The translations under genes and the position numbers were made by a program. The notes under the pieces were generated by a model. That model saw only the letters and a program-made list of their open reading frames with translations, was not told the origin of the DNA and made no database searches. DNA of 64,000 bases from Stomorhina lunata (lineage: Eukaryota > Arthropoda > Insecta > Diptera > Rhiniidae). Shown piece by piece: positions 51,561 through 63,627 of this stretch. The stretch covers positions 113,075,781 through 113,139,780 of the forward strand of contig OW121743.1 of the NCBI GenBank assembly GCA_933228675.1, in the 5' to 3' direction. The stretch's first letter is position 1, and every line of letters begins with the position of its first letter.

Positions 51561-52180
51561 TTTTAAGCGATTTTATTTTGGCAATAGCCAATGTTTATTT
51601 AAAATTTTACCGTTAAAATATACAGCGATGTCAAAAAAAAAAAACAATTCTGTTTGTTTTCGAATGTGTTTTTGATGTTGAAAACTCGACCGTTAAATTT
51701 TGGGCATTTACCTCGTTTTCATATATTTAAACACTTCCTGAAGTAAAATTGCTGAATCTTTTTCGCATCATTAAACTTAAGATGATTTTTTAAAAAGTCC
51801 ACAGCATATACATGTATGTTGTATATTATCTTTTAAAAAATATTAATTATTGTAAAATGTTTAAATTGTCATAATTTTCTAATTTCTTTTAGTTTTTATT
51901 CTCATAGTTGTTAAAAACCAAGGTATATTATAATGAAGGTAATTTCACTTTACGTTACTAAATTTAATTTCACTTTCTGACAATTCTAAGGGTTCTGACA
52001 TTTCAATAGAAATAAAGCTACCATATTATGTTAAGTCTTCCCTTTTTTTGTCCCTGTGCCGACAATATGAATTATGTGTTAAAATTTAAACACTCTTTTA
52101 TTGCAGAATTTAAAATTTTTTTTGCTTATGCATCTGCAAACATAACCGTTTACCTATATTTTACTTGTTCAAGGAGAAAA
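51561..52180. other. Intergenic DNA
   Basis: Nothing recognised. Confidence 0.4.
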
Positions 52181-53714
52181 TAGCTTGATAGCTTTAAACA
52201 TATAATAGAATTTATTGATTTTTTTTAATTTCCTGAATACTTAGAAAAAACACATAACTAAAATTGTTGTCTCAGCGGCGATTTGAAGTAATAGAAATTA
52301 ATTTATTTTTCAAAATAGAATTGTTATTTCAAATAAAAAATTTTTTTTAAATTATAAAAATACTAAAATAAAACGTTATGTTTTTGTTAGAAGATTCCGG
52401 TACGAAAAGATCATTGTCATATCATTCTCGTTGTCAGCGAACTAGAGTTTGACGTTTCGGTAGAAGAAGAGAATCACGTAATTCTTTTTAATCATAATCA
52501 GGAAGAATTTATCTTAATCTAAAGTCTGTTCTTATTATAGTTTCAGAAGTCTCAATGGCTAATTTAACTAACGGCTAATATATTTGTTAATCAGTTTGTC
52601 ACTGTAAGTCCCTATTCTACACTGACGGATGTTGCATGATCCTCTTATGAGAGGAAATGCTCCTATAGTTGATGCTGTATTGCTGTCACCGTAGACTTTG
52701 GTTAATGTTGCTGATAATATTTATTAAGTTAATAAATTTACAATGTTTTATCTGTACTTTTCTTTTTTGTTGTAGCCGTGAAATGGATGGGGTCACTTCC
52801 TTCCTCCTCCGACGAAGTATTTTCTAGTTTCTGTATGAAGCAAATTCTTGTAAATAATCCAATACTACTATGGTTACTATTGGAATCTGATCCGCTACCA
52901 TTGGTTTGGGAATTGGCAAATATGAAACACATACCAAGAGGCGTAAATAGCTTGATAGCTTTAAACATATAATAGAATTTATTGATTTTTTTTAATTTCC
53001 TGAATACTTAGAAAAAACACATAACTAAAATTGTTGTCTCAGCGGCGATTTGAAGTAATAGAAATTAATTTATTTTTCAAAATAGAATTGTTATTTCAAA
53101 TAAAAAATTTTTTTAAATTATAAAAATACTAAAATAAAACGTTATGTTTTTGTTAGAAGATTCCGGTACGAAAAGATCATTGTCATATCATTCTCGTTGT
53201 CAGCGAACTAGAGTTTGACGTTTCGGTAGAAGAAGAGAATCACGTAATTCTTTTTAATCATAATCAGGAAGAATTTATCTTAATCTAAAGTCTGTTCTTA
53301 TTATAGTTTCAGAAGTCTCAATGGCTAATTTAACTAACGGCTAATATATTTGTTAATCAGTTTGTCACTGTAAGTCCCTATTCTACACTGACGGATGTTG
53401 CATGATCCTCTTATGAGAGGAAATGCTCCTATAGTTGATGCTGTATTGCTGTCACCGTAGACTTTGGTTAATGTTGCTGATAATATTTATTAAGTTAATA
53501 AATTTACAATGTTTTATCTGTACTTTTCTTTTTTGTTGTAGCCGTGAAATGGATGGGGTCACTTCCTTCCTCCTCCGACGAAGTATTTTCTAGTTTCTGT
53601 ATGAAGCAAATTCTTGTAAATAATCCAATACTACTATGGTTACTATTGGAATCTGATCCGCTACCATTGGTTTGGGAATTGGCAAATATGAAACACATAC
53701 CAAAAGGCGTAAAT
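52181..53714. repeat. 767-bp near-identical tandem duplication
   Basis: Unit 1 runs 52181-52947 and unit 2 runs 52948-about 53714. By eye they differ by one base in a T run and one or two substitutions near the end. Each copy contains the same candidate exon (52738-52968 and 53504-53698). Confidence 0.95.
53504..53698 (-). other. Candidate exon of an unrecognised gene, duplicated
   Basis: On the minus strand the frame ends SSEEEGSDPIHFTATTKKKS-TDKTL-stop after an Asn/Ser-rich stretch, with AATAAA just past the stop, so it could be a last exon. On the plus strand the same DNA has a strong splice-acceptor-like tract (TTTTCTTTTTTGTTGTAG) followed by an open frame to about 53795 (LLWLLLESDPLPLVWELANM, FPDHLNSLMLTYIKSL). 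I cannot tell which strand, if either, is real, and recognise no family. The copy at 52738-52968 is the same. Confidence 0.25.
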
Positions 53715-54439
53715 TTCTACTTTCCAGATCATTTGAATTCTTTGATGTTAACCTATATAAAATCATTGAAACTCTATCCATATTATAGGTGTTGAAAAAT
53801 ATTATAAATTCCATTTTATATTCCAGTTTTCTGGAACATATTAAAGAAAGCTCTAACAGGTGCGCTTAAAAATCGTAACTAATATATGTATTGATGATTT
53901 CAGTGGGTTTATATTTCCATAGTTTTCAGTATTGTAGTTAGTTTAATATCCCTGCTATTTACATTGTTCATGAAGGAAAGGTACTTTAAAAACCTGAACC
54001 TGAAATAAAAGAGCATAATATGCCAAAGTGGATGTACGCAAGGCTAAATATTTTTGCATTAATTGTTCAGTATTTAGGAATTCACGCCAGGAGTATCTAT
54101 TTTACATGATCGTATATTTCTAAAATCTTATCGTATGGAAAATAAAGCAGCATGCAAATTTTAATTGTTTGAAATTTTTATTTTAGTTTTGAATTTTTTT
54201 GTTTTTTACATGTTTATACCGCCTTTTTCAAGCTGGATGTTAATTTGGCTTTTATATATAAAATATATATTACACATATTATTTAAGAATTTCCAAATTG
54301 TACTAAATAATGTGGCAACGCTATACTTCGTATGCCATAAAAAATAAACTTCAAAAACCCTTATTAAAATTTAGTAAAAGCCAGTGAAACTACCTTCATC
54401 TGCCTTGTTAAAAACAGTATATTACAGTGTCGTATGTGA
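53715..54439. other. Intergenic DNA
   Basis: Nothing recognised. Confidence 0.4.
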
Positions 54440-54598
54440 AATATATGGGGTCTCAAAAGAGTTTTCATTGAAAACTCGTACATAGAAAGTTTTCGTTTTG
54501 TATGTAAAAACTTGAATTTTTGATATTGTTTTGGCTCGAAAACTACTTAAACGAGTTTTCGAGCTTAATGTGAATAAGCTATTATACAAAAAACGTAT
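54440..54598 (-). mobile_element. MITE fragment (GAAAACT family)
   Basis: Inverse orientation relative to 58081-58587. It keeps one terminus (AATGTGAATAAGCTATTA) and the motifs GGCTCGAAAACTACTTAAA and GTTTTCGTTTTGTATG. Confidence 0.65.
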
Positions 54599-55100
54599 TA
54601 CCAAAGATGTTTCTTAATAAAACCACTTTAAATTTTTAAAGTGAAATTAGATTTGTATTTTTTCTTTGGTTTTTTTTAGAAATAGAGTTTCTGATTTAAA
54701 TTAGAAAAATCAAGGCGAATTCATATAGGTTGTATAGAATGCAACTAATACAACATGACAAAATGAAACACCATGTTTTTGTAGTTTTGCTTACGTTTTG
54801 TCAAATTTTTGTTTGTTAAATTTCAATATGAATTCATCAGCTGTGCTCTTGATATCACTTTCATTATTACACTATGGAACAAATCTTGTTTCATGTTTAT
54901 ATATAGTTCCCCGATAATATTCGATTAGAACAAGGTATACTTCTCTTAGACAATGAGCTGCGTCCGATTATATTTTTTAGACTCATTGAAAGGGACCGAA
55001 CGGAAAATTCTTTAATTAGAGAAGTTTAACATAGTCTAATACTTAATAACCAGTGGCTAGCTGAGTTATGAGGTGAACCGCTTATTTTTGAAAATTTTAT
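54599..55100. other. Intergenic DNA
   Basis: Nothing recognised. Confidence 0.4.
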
Positions 55101-55110
55101 TTTTTCAAGA

Positions 55111-55180
55111 GGGTCTGGCCGGGGAACGAACGTATTACCTCAGGTATGCTAGGCAGATGACTGCTATAGCACGGCGGTTC
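55111..55180 (-). repeat. tRNA-Ala-like relic (SINE or pseudo-tRNA)
   Basis: The minus strand reads CTGCCTAGCATACCTGAGGT then ACGTTCGTTCCCCGGCC, resembling the anticodon-arm and B-box part of a tRNA-Ala (AGC). The T stem is mismatched and the acceptor stem is missing, so it is not a functional tRNA. Confidence 0.35.
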
Positions 55181-55664
55181 ACGTTTTTGAGCCGCTCACT
55201 TTTTTTTTAAAGAATCTGAAAACGTTCGAACAACTTAACAAAATTTAGTGCATTTGAAAACTGACATGTGACTATATATGAGCAAACAGTTTTAATTCCT
55301 TTGAAACCCACTTTCAACTCGAATAGTTTGTGTACTCTAAGGATTTCGGAAAATCTTATTAAAGATTTTGAACTCCCAAGACTTCAGGTATATTGTATAC
55401 AAAATCTTAGTAGCGCAAATTTGCACTTCTTAGCATAATGGCAAGCAAATTAAAAAAAACGGACCCAAGTCGTTGTTCTGCGAAATAGACACCACACTTG
55501 GGGGATAAATCCATTGCCCTTTAAATTTTAATTTCGTCACTTCTAATACTATATAATGGCTGACAAAATTTGAAGTTCGTTGTCGCCACTTTTTAATTTT
55601 TTCTCATATTTTTCGGCCGCCTAAAGAAATTCCAAAAAAATAAATAAGGATTTGTAGATCTTTC

Positions 55665-56295
55665 AGTTTCGATTGATATATAACTCATTAATGTGCTCTA
55701 GAGCGGTTCGCCTTCCATACAAAAAAAAAAAAAAAAGTTGTGTCAGTCACCCCCTAGGATTAAAGATAATGTTAAAACAATTCCAACAAATATTTTTTTA
55801 CCATGCCTACAAATACCGCCCTTTTAGTATTTTGTTCACTGTGTCGCCATTTTATGTCCGATCATAACATTTTATATATCAGCGTTCGCGGCTCTGTAGT
55901 TGCTAAATTTCTCTCTTTGATAGTTTTTTACTACCACGTCAATTTATAGTCATAACTTTTAAAAACTAGATTTTTACTCGATTTGATTAGGTCGTACCCA
56001 CTCGAATTTTAAAAAGTAATGACTAGAAATTGACGAGGTTGTAAAAAACTATCAAAGAGAGAAATGTAGCCCTTACAGAGCCCAGAACATCGATGTATAA
56101 AGTGTTATGATTGGACTAAAGATGGTGACACAATTAACAAAATACAAAAAGGGCGGTATTTGTAGGCGTGGTAAAAAAATAAAAAAAATATTTTTAGAAT
56201 TATTTTTACATTATCTTTAATCCTAGGGGGTGACTGACTCAACTTTTTTTTTCGAACCACTCTAATGTGCTCCATAGAAGTATAACTTACGTCTG
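55665..56295. mobile_element. 630-bp fold-back element
   Basis: About 310 bp on each side of 55985 are inverse copies. Landmarks are TACAAATACCGCCCTTTT (left) against AAAAGGGCGGTATTTGTA (right), TCTCTCTTTGATAGTTTTTT against AAAAAACTATCAAAGAGAGA, and CCCCCTAGGATTAAAGATAA against TTATCTTTAATCCTAGGGGG. No protein is encoded. Confidence 0.9.
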
Positions 56296-56899
56296 GTGTA
56301 AATAACTTGAATGTAAATAAAAAAAAACGTTTTTTTGTGGAGCACACTCGCAAATATGTTTAAAAATTTCCAAACTTCCGGTTTTGAAAATCGTGCAAAA
56401 AGTGCATATTGCTTTTGATGGTTTTATATAGCAAACTCAAACAAAATCACATAAGGCATGAAAGTTTGTCCAAAATCTCTTTTTTAGATAAGAACTCTAA
56501 GGTTTTATCTTAAAACATTTCACTGAAGCACATCGCGAATTAACATAAAATTGATCAGTAATGGTCTAAAAACTATTCCTTAAAAAGCGTACCAAAATAT
56601 TATAAAATTTGATGGTCCAAATAAGAATTTTATATCTTAAAAAGATATTTACCTATTAAAACTTTTACTTAAATAAAAAATTGTTTTAAATTTTACTTGT
56701 ACATATGTTAAGGCAGCAACATTTCACTAAAACTAACATTTTGTCAAATCGAAAATCGCGATTAAAATAAAAAAAATTTTTTGTTTACGTGCAAGATTGC
56801 GTTATTTCTTCGTGTTAAGGCATGTATGAATTACCATAAAATGACAAAACCACTGAAAATATATGTTTAAACTTACAAACGTTCGAAAATAAGTGAAAT
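56296..56899. other. Intergenic DNA
   Basis: Nothing recognised. Confidence 0.4.
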
Positions 56900-57240
56900 C
56901 TTCGAAGAAATGAGTCATGCGATACTTTTTCTCTACAGGCAAGGCTACAACGCATCTGATATGTGACGTTTTTTTCTGTAAGAAATGCGTCATTCGATTT
57001 TTTTCTAAAGAAATGTCAAAAACATAAATGTTTGTGATTTAAACTTTTTCGAGGTGGATATTTAGATATGAAAGATTCGACGCTCTCCGGCCGGCCTTTT
57101 ACTGTAAAAGTAGACTAAATATTGGACATGATCAAGATAGAACCGTATGTAATTTACTGGAACAATGCTGAGACATTGGGTATCAGCCACCAGACAGTTT
57201 GGAATCATTTAAAAAAGTCTGAGTACTTAAAAATCTTGAC
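56900..57240 (+). pseudogene. mariner transposase N-terminal fragment
   Basis: Plus-strand frames encode AILFLYRQGYNASDM, then after frame changes LSGRPFTVKVD, a stop, ILDMIKIEPYVIYWNNAETL and GISHQTVWNHLKKSEYLK. This is the paired helix-turn-helix DNA-binding region of mariner transposases (..RSGRP.....L...LGI...TV.NHLKK.GY). The catalytic half is absent. Confidence 0.75.
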
Positions 57241-57719
57241 ATTTGACTATACGAATTTTTTGGACCCATTTTTTAAAGTATTAATAACATGGATAATATC
57301 TGTTATAATAAGTTTAATTGTTGAATTTTAATCTGAATCTTCACAATTAAAGCTTTTATTGAGCTTAATTTTCCCCACAAGATCTCTATAGAATTAAAAC
57401 ATAAATTAAAATAAAAATTGAAAAAGTAGAACAGAAATTGAAAAAAAATAATATTGAGAAAATTAATGATGTGTTAATATCTCAATTTCTTATGGGAGCT
57501 ACCCAAAATAATAGGCTGATTTGGGCAAATAGGCAAATTTTCTTAAAATATTTTTTAAAACTTGCGACCAGTTTTTTATTTTAAAATGCTCTTAGGTGGT
57601 GATTCTGAGTAACGTTGTATTTATGTTATATCGGAACAATATTTACATGCGTTACATAAGTACTAATATAGTACATATTCATATATACATGCTTAGAATA
57701 ATATTTTTTTTTTTTAACT
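57241..57719. other. Intergenic DNA
   Basis: Nothing recognised. Confidence 0.4.
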
Positions 57720-58860
57720 TAAAATTAATATTGGTAATTTTTGAGCTTTTTTAATTTACAAATTTTCTAGTAACTGGTCAATCGCCCCCGGTTACGATTG
57801 TACTCTAAAATCCAACACTGTTTTGATTTTGGTTATTCATGGGAAATGTTGACACTTGGGTATTAGAATTTACTAAATTTTTGGGTACGCCGTTGCCAAT
57901 TAAATTTTATTTTAATTGGTTTTTGGTTAATGATTTGAACATATTTAATAATGGTGTTTGTCTTCGCTGAGAATAATCGTGTGCTTCCTTTTCTCATAAA
58001 CTTGAGAAATATTGCATAGTTCTCATTACATAGGTCTCATATATAACTTGTTTATGTTTTAAATTAGATGAATTTTGATCTTATAGCTCATTCACATTGA
58101 GCTCGAAAACTGCTTAAAGTAGTTTTCGTCTCAAAACAATATTGAAAACTTAAGTTTTCACATACAAAACGAAAACTCCTTCTGTATGAGTTTTCAACGA
58201 AAACTTATCTGAAAACTATTAAAATATCGATACAACACTGAGTTTATACCATTTATTACAACTCTAAATAAGAAAAATGGGAAAATATTAAAAATAAATG
58301 TCAGTTTAAAATAAAATATAAAAAAAAACAATAATTTTAGGTTTAAAATTTTTTGAAAAATACAATTTGAATGTGACGAAAAAGTTATTATTTTAGTGTT
58401 TTTAATGGAATTTATTAATCCAAATGTATTTGGTGTTCGGATTTCAAAATTAAACGCGATTAATTAATAAATTTTTCCTGAAAACTCATGAAATGCCAAA
58501 TTTTCATAATTTGAATGGTAAAGTTTTCGATGGTGTTTTCATTTCCGAAAACACCTAAAAACTTATAGTGTGAATGGGCTATTATCTATTTGTACTTTTG
58601 CTACTTTAATTTTATCAACAATATTAGTACTAAAATTTTAGTTTGGCAACACTTTTTTTCTAGTAAGAACAACATTTTCCGGTGAATGGTTAAACTCATT
58701 GACATTTAGTTTTCGTATTAAATTTTTTCAACTCACATGCAATTTCGTGGACGCCGTTTTGAAAACTATAATAATTCCGTTAATACAAGTGTTTAAAAAA
58801 ATAAAAGTTAAGAAAAATGTAGTTGAAGATGCAATAAGTAAGAAGAAATAGAAAGAAAAT
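57720..58860. repeat. Duplicated segment, copy 1 (split by a MITE)
   Basis: Direct-orientation match to 62385-62955. Shared landmarks are CCAACACTGTTTTGAT, GACACTTGGGTATT, GGTACGCCGTTGCCAAT, CTATTTGTACTTTT, TTGGCAACACTT and AATTCCGTTAATACAA. The GGCAACACT motif followed by a Kozak-poor leader suggests a duplicated 5' region, but no gene is visible. Confidence 0.85.
58081..58587 (+). mobile_element. MITE with TTA target duplication (PIF/Harbinger-like)
   Basis: Ends TAGCTCATTCACATTGAG (left) and TAGTGTGAATGGGCTA (right), flanked by TTA on both sides. The related empty site at about 62719 reads TTTTATCTATTTG, which fixes the borders. A 3-bp TTA duplication and short inverted ends fit a PIF/Harbinger parent (inference). 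It is rich in GAAAACT/AGTTTTC motifs. Confidence 0.8.
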
Positions 58861-59341
58861 CGGAAAATATGAAATTAATAAGAAAATTCGTTGTCGAGAA
58901 AAAAAGTTAAAAAGGTTTTTTTTTTAAAGTTCTTGCACTGCAAGTCGTGTTTAAGCAGGAACTAATTTTGTTTTTGTAGTGTTTTTGTTTTAGTTGTTTT
59001 TGTAATTGCGTTAAATAAGTGGGTGGGAGATTGCAAATAGGTTATTTGAATATGAAAGTACATATTTTTAAAAAATGTCAATTTGTAAAAAAATGTGAAA
59101 AAATATGTTAGGTTGCAAAATGTCTCATATTTGAAATAAAAAGCATAAGAAGCTTTAATAAAATAAAATTTGTTTTAAAAATAATTGAAATAAAATGTAA
59201 AAAAAAGGATGACGTTCTAGGGTTAAAAGGTTGTCTCAGTAATTGGTAAGTTTTTTTTTCAAAATATGCATGCATATATTTCATTATTTTAAGCATAACT
59301 TTCTTGAAGCTAAGGTCTGCCAGTAGTACTTAACATCAAAA
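58861..59341. other. Intergenic DNA
   Basis: Nothing recognised. Confidence 0.4.
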
Positions 59342-59343
59342 TA

Positions 59344-60367
59344 CAGTAGTCGCTCGGTTATGTGAACTAATTCAAACAGAGCCTGTTCACTAAATGGAGG
59401 TTACTAGATCGAGAGGATAAAATAAATACATAAAATAAGTAATTCATAAGGTTTTTATTACACGTGTTTTATCTGAAAGCAATTTCTAAAATAGGCCAGT
59501 TTCGTTCGCATTGTAAATTTGATCATGTGTTAAGTTGTGTTCTGCTATTAAAGAATAGAGTTCTTTTTTGAAAGGTTCTACAAACTCCGGATTGGATGAT
59601 AATTTTTCAACGGAATCTTTAAAAACAGTATACCAAATCATCGCTTAAGTTTTTGCAGCCACCCATATCTTGCATTAAATGAACTTTTTCCTTTCAATTG
59701 GTCGTTAAAATATTTTGCTTTTGCTTTAATTAATTCACATGTAATGGGTAAATTTTTAAGTCTTTGTTGATTGAACCAATTATATAGCTTCGCCTCCATT
59801 AACGGCATTTAAGCTTTTCTCTATGATTTCCTTTTAATTTTTCCATCATTATTTGCAGTCACTTATAAAATCGGCTTTCTATTTTTCTTAATAGCACAAA
59901 TTGTTGACTTGGCCACTTCATATCTATGTGCAAGAGAAGTAACGCTTGAGCCTTTGTTCAAGCTTGCCAAAATGTCAATTTTTTCAGATAACATTAACAC
60001 TTTGTGTTTCATATTTGATGCATTAAGTAGCAAACACTAATGACCTCAAAAACTTTTTTTGTATTCATACGCACAATTTTTTCGCACACACTTGCTTAGC
60101 TCGGGGAAGAACCTATTTGTAATATGTAAGACAAAACTCAAAAACTTAATACTCAAAACATTAAACAACAACATTTAAACGTTTTTTCACATTTCGGGGA
60201 AGAACATACTTTTAATAAGACAAACATTTAAAAATTAACCGTTGAAAGCTGTTCACATAATAGAGATAGGCTGTGTTCACTTTTTAGAACCTCGTGTGTT
60301 AAAATATTGTTGTTCACTTTTCTGGATGTTCACTGTTCTGAATGTTCATATAACAGAGCGACTACTG
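59344..60367 (-). mobile_element. pogo/Tigger-like DNA transposon, internally decayed
   Basis: Terminal inverted repeats of about 25 bp begin CAGTAGTCGCTC.GTTAT and are flanked by TA at 59342-59343 and 60368-60369, so both borders are exact. The 1024-bp length is about half a full element. The minus strand holds transposase remains. Confidence 0.92.
59560..60012 (-). pseudogene. pogo-like transposase remnant (CENP-B-type DNA-binding domain)
   Basis: From ATG at 60012 the frame reads MKHKVLMLSEKIDILASLNK, then GSSVTSLAHRYEVAKSTICA and a stop at 59865-59863. This is the psq-type helix-turn-helix of pogo and CENP-B proteins. Beyond it, another frame gives YNWFNQQRLKNLPITCELIK and FNARYGWLQKLK, the second CENP-B-type helix-turn-helix. 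The DDE catalytic domain is missing. Confidence 0.85.
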
Positions 60368-60369
60368 TA

Positions 60370-61206
60370 TTAGTTAATTTTTTCTTAAATATTTACAACA
60401 TTAAGGGAAGTTTACAGTAGAGCGGCTTTGAAAAAGAGTTGTCAATCAACCAAATAAAAAATCAGAGACCGAATATAAATATTTTCTTTTAAAGCAATGT
60501 TTTCGTATTTTAATCCATAAAAAACATTTCAAGAAATATTTAATAAAAATTCCTCATGATTTGTTTCGCTTTTAATCTGATGAAAACAAAAACAAATCGT
60601 TTGAAAATTTATCATTACAGTTCAAACAAATTTTCATTTTTTTCATCTGATGAAAAAAAATTGATAAAAAAATTCAAACTTTATTTCTGTATTTGTCCGG
60701 GTATAAAGTGTATTTAGGACCTTTAAATAATAAATTCAATTATTGTTGCAAATTTTATATTGAAGTGGTTTTGTTGAAAATTTTGAAATTTCAGAAATAT
60801 GTATTTTAATTTTTCAAAGTGCTTTAATTTTTAAGGTCAAAAATAAAACAATCAATAAATATATTTTTCTATTTGGATATTTATCGTTAAAGATATTTAA
60901 AATTTTCATTACCATCTTTTTATTTTTGAATTGAAATGAAAATAAATTTATATCGGCATCTCAAAAGAGCATCAAATGAAAATTAAAAATGTTTAGTTGA
61001 GGCAAAAAACATTTTGTTTTTATTACTATATACTTTCTTATCAGGAAGATACAACTGCATTTTTTTTTTTTGGCAAAATAGTGGAGATAAAATTTTTACA
61101 GTCGGCAACATTATAAAATTTTGAGTTGTCAAACAACAATTATTTTGAAGATTTTACACACAAACTAAGTTTTTGTTAAAAATTATGTGCAATTCGAATT
61201 ATAGCA
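60370..61206. other. Intergenic DNA
   Basis: Nothing recognised. Confidence 0.4.
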
Positions 61207-62285
61207 TCTTTTTATTTATTTATTTATTAGATATTCTGTATTGCAGCACAGAATTTAAAAAATCGTTATAAAACATATTCACATTAAATGCAATAAAAAA
61301 GAAAACCTTAATACTAACATTACATTAATTTTTATTACATAAGGAAAAAAATAATTATTAAAAAATCATAAACAAAAACATAATAATCATTAAGAAAAAA
61401 TTTGTTGAATATTCTTTTTAAAAATCATCGAATTACTAACATTTTGTACGCTATGGGGTAACGAGTTCCAAAGACGGATAGCAGTAACGAAAAATTGCCA
61501 CTCAGATGGTAAGCTATTGTAAGAAAAGGTAGTAAGCATATTTCCTCTGTTTGATCTTGAAAACTGCAAACGATTATAAAGATAATAAGGTTGTTGGCAA
61601 TAAATAATTTTGTGTAAAAATAGAAGAACTTTGGTTTTTAATAGGTTACTTATTGAAAGACCATAAATTTGCTTTGCATATGTGGATACATTAGCGCGAC
61701 CCTTAATGTTGAAGACATACCGTGTTATGTTATTGAAAACAACCTTCAGTTTAATTTTACTTTGAGTGTCACAGCTCGAAAAAATTTCGCATCCATATAA
61801 TAAGGTAGGAATAAGGTAGGTTTTGGCTAGTAACAATCTTGTTTTAGTCGGTGTAAAATATTGAGTTTTCCACAGGCTTCGTAATAATGAGTATGTCCGT
61901 CCACATGCATAGTTGATATGATCTTTCCAGTTTAGACTATTATTAAAAATAATTCCCAAGTTTTTTGTTGAGTTAACAAAGTCGATAGGTTGGTTGTTGA
62001 TTACAATTGGCGGTACTGATTCAATCAATGTAAATCTCTTTTTGATCAGAATACATTTAGATTTGTTTGGGTTTATACTTAGCCCATTTGCTGAAGCCCA
62101 AAGATGGATTCGTTGCAAATCTTCATTTAGTTTTATTGTACAATCCATCATAGATGACGGCTTACAGCTTATGTAAATCTGGACATCATCGGCGTACATT
62201 CTCACTTTACAATATTTGAGTTGGTCTGGCAAATCGTTTGCATAAAGAGAGAACAGAAGAGGGCAAATTATCGATCCCTGAATAT
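61207..62285 (-). mobile_element. 5'-truncated LINE: reverse transcriptase C-terminal half
   Basis: One minus-strand frame (62279 to the stop at 61390) encodes QGSIICPLLFSLYANDLPDQ, then the catalytic YADD box (VRMYADDVQIY), NGLSINPNKSKCIL, KNLGIIFNNSLNWKDHI and YLIPTLLYGCE. These are blocks of a non-LTR reverse transcriptase (CR1/jockey-type) with its thumb region. The frame ends IFKKNIQQIFS-stop. The 3' UTR closes with an AATA-repeat tail at 61229-61209, after a small CTGTGCTGCAATACAG stem-loop. The long intact frame suggests a fairly recent insertion, truncated upstream of the palm domain. Confidence 0.9.
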
Positions 62286-62384
62286 TTATGTTTTTTAAAT
62301 CTGTAATTTTTAATATTAGAAAATTTTTAAACTTCTTTTTAAAGCTTTTAAATTAATATACTTTTACAATCCTAAAACTTTTTA

Positions 62385-62955
62385 ATTTTAAATTTGTTTT
62401 TAACTTTTTTAATATACAAATTTTCTAATAGCTGGTCGATCGTCCCACTGGCTGCAATTGTATTATAAATTCCAACACTGTTTTGATGTGGGTTATTCAT
62501 GGGGAAATGATGACACTTGGGTATTCGAATTTACTAAATTTATAGGTACGCCGTTGCCAATTTAATTGAATTTCCAATGGCTTTTTGTTAATGATTTGAA
62601 CATGGTGCTTGTCTTTGCTTAGAATAATCCCGTGTTCCTTTTTTCATAAAGATGGAAAGTACAAATAGTTCTCATGTATAACTTGCTTATGTTTCGAATA
62701 CAGTTGAATTATAATTTTATCTATTTGTACTTTTATTATTTAAATTTCACCAACAACATTTGTACTAATTAGTAAATTGGCAACACTTCCTTTCCAGTTA
62801 GAGCACAATTTTCCGAAGAATGGCTTAACTCATTGACATTGCAATGCAAATCTGTGGACGACGGCCTAAAATTAAAGTAATTCCGTTAATACAAATGTTT
62901 TAAAAAATAAAAGTTGATAAAAATGTAGTTAAAGTTGCAATAAATAAGAAAAAAT
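62385..62955. repeat. Duplicated segment, copy 2 (uninterrupted)
   Basis: Same sequence as 57720-58860 without the MITE. It is roughly 80-85% similar by eye and in the same orientation. Confidence 0.85.
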
Positions 62956-63627
62956 ATTTAATATTTAAAAAAATGTTTTCTGAACTACTGCACATTGATT
63001 TTTTGCAAAAGTGAAAATTTTAAATTTTGAGTTGACTTCCCTTAGAGTTGACTTCCCTTAGAGGAACCAAAAAGAAATATGTATAATAAATCGGATGGGA
63101 AAAAAAGAAAAAATTGGAAACTGACTGTCTTAGACTTAAATTAAATTTAAGTTATTCACAATAGTTTATCTATTTTCTGTCGGAAAAGGAAATCCAAACA
63201 AAAATATTTTTTATTTTAACCAATTTTTCTTATAAGATAATTTTTATAAGCTAGAATTAAGTTTCTTTTACCAATTTTTGGTGGTTGTATTGACTAAAGT
63301 GGTAGGTTTACGGAATAATAATTAACCGTGCTACCGTTGTCGAAAAAAACAGTTTAAAATGGCCATCCGAATTTTTCTTTGAGAGAATTTTGGTGTATTT
63401 CTTTACTATAATCTTATTTGTACAGTTTGGTAACGCAATATTAGTTTTAAAAATTGCCACTCAAAAAGTGGCGCTCTTAATATTTTTTAATGAGATTTCG
63501 GTAACGTAGAATTTGTATTCTGCTGATATGGGCAACATCAAAAAATTTTGGTCTGAGTACAATAAACGATGTCAGTGAAGATATCTATCAGACATTTGTA
63601 TGGCCTATATTTACAACCTGTTAAGAT
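62956..63627. other. Intergenic DNA
   Basis: A 16-bp direct repeat GTTGACTTCCCTTAGA at about 63030-63062. Otherwise nothing recognised. Confidence 0.4.

Noticed and set aside
57720..62955. LTR retrotransposon bounded by the two direct repeats
   Set aside because: Between them lie only a pogo-like element, a LINE fragment and plain DNA. No gag, protease, integrase or primer-binding site was seen.
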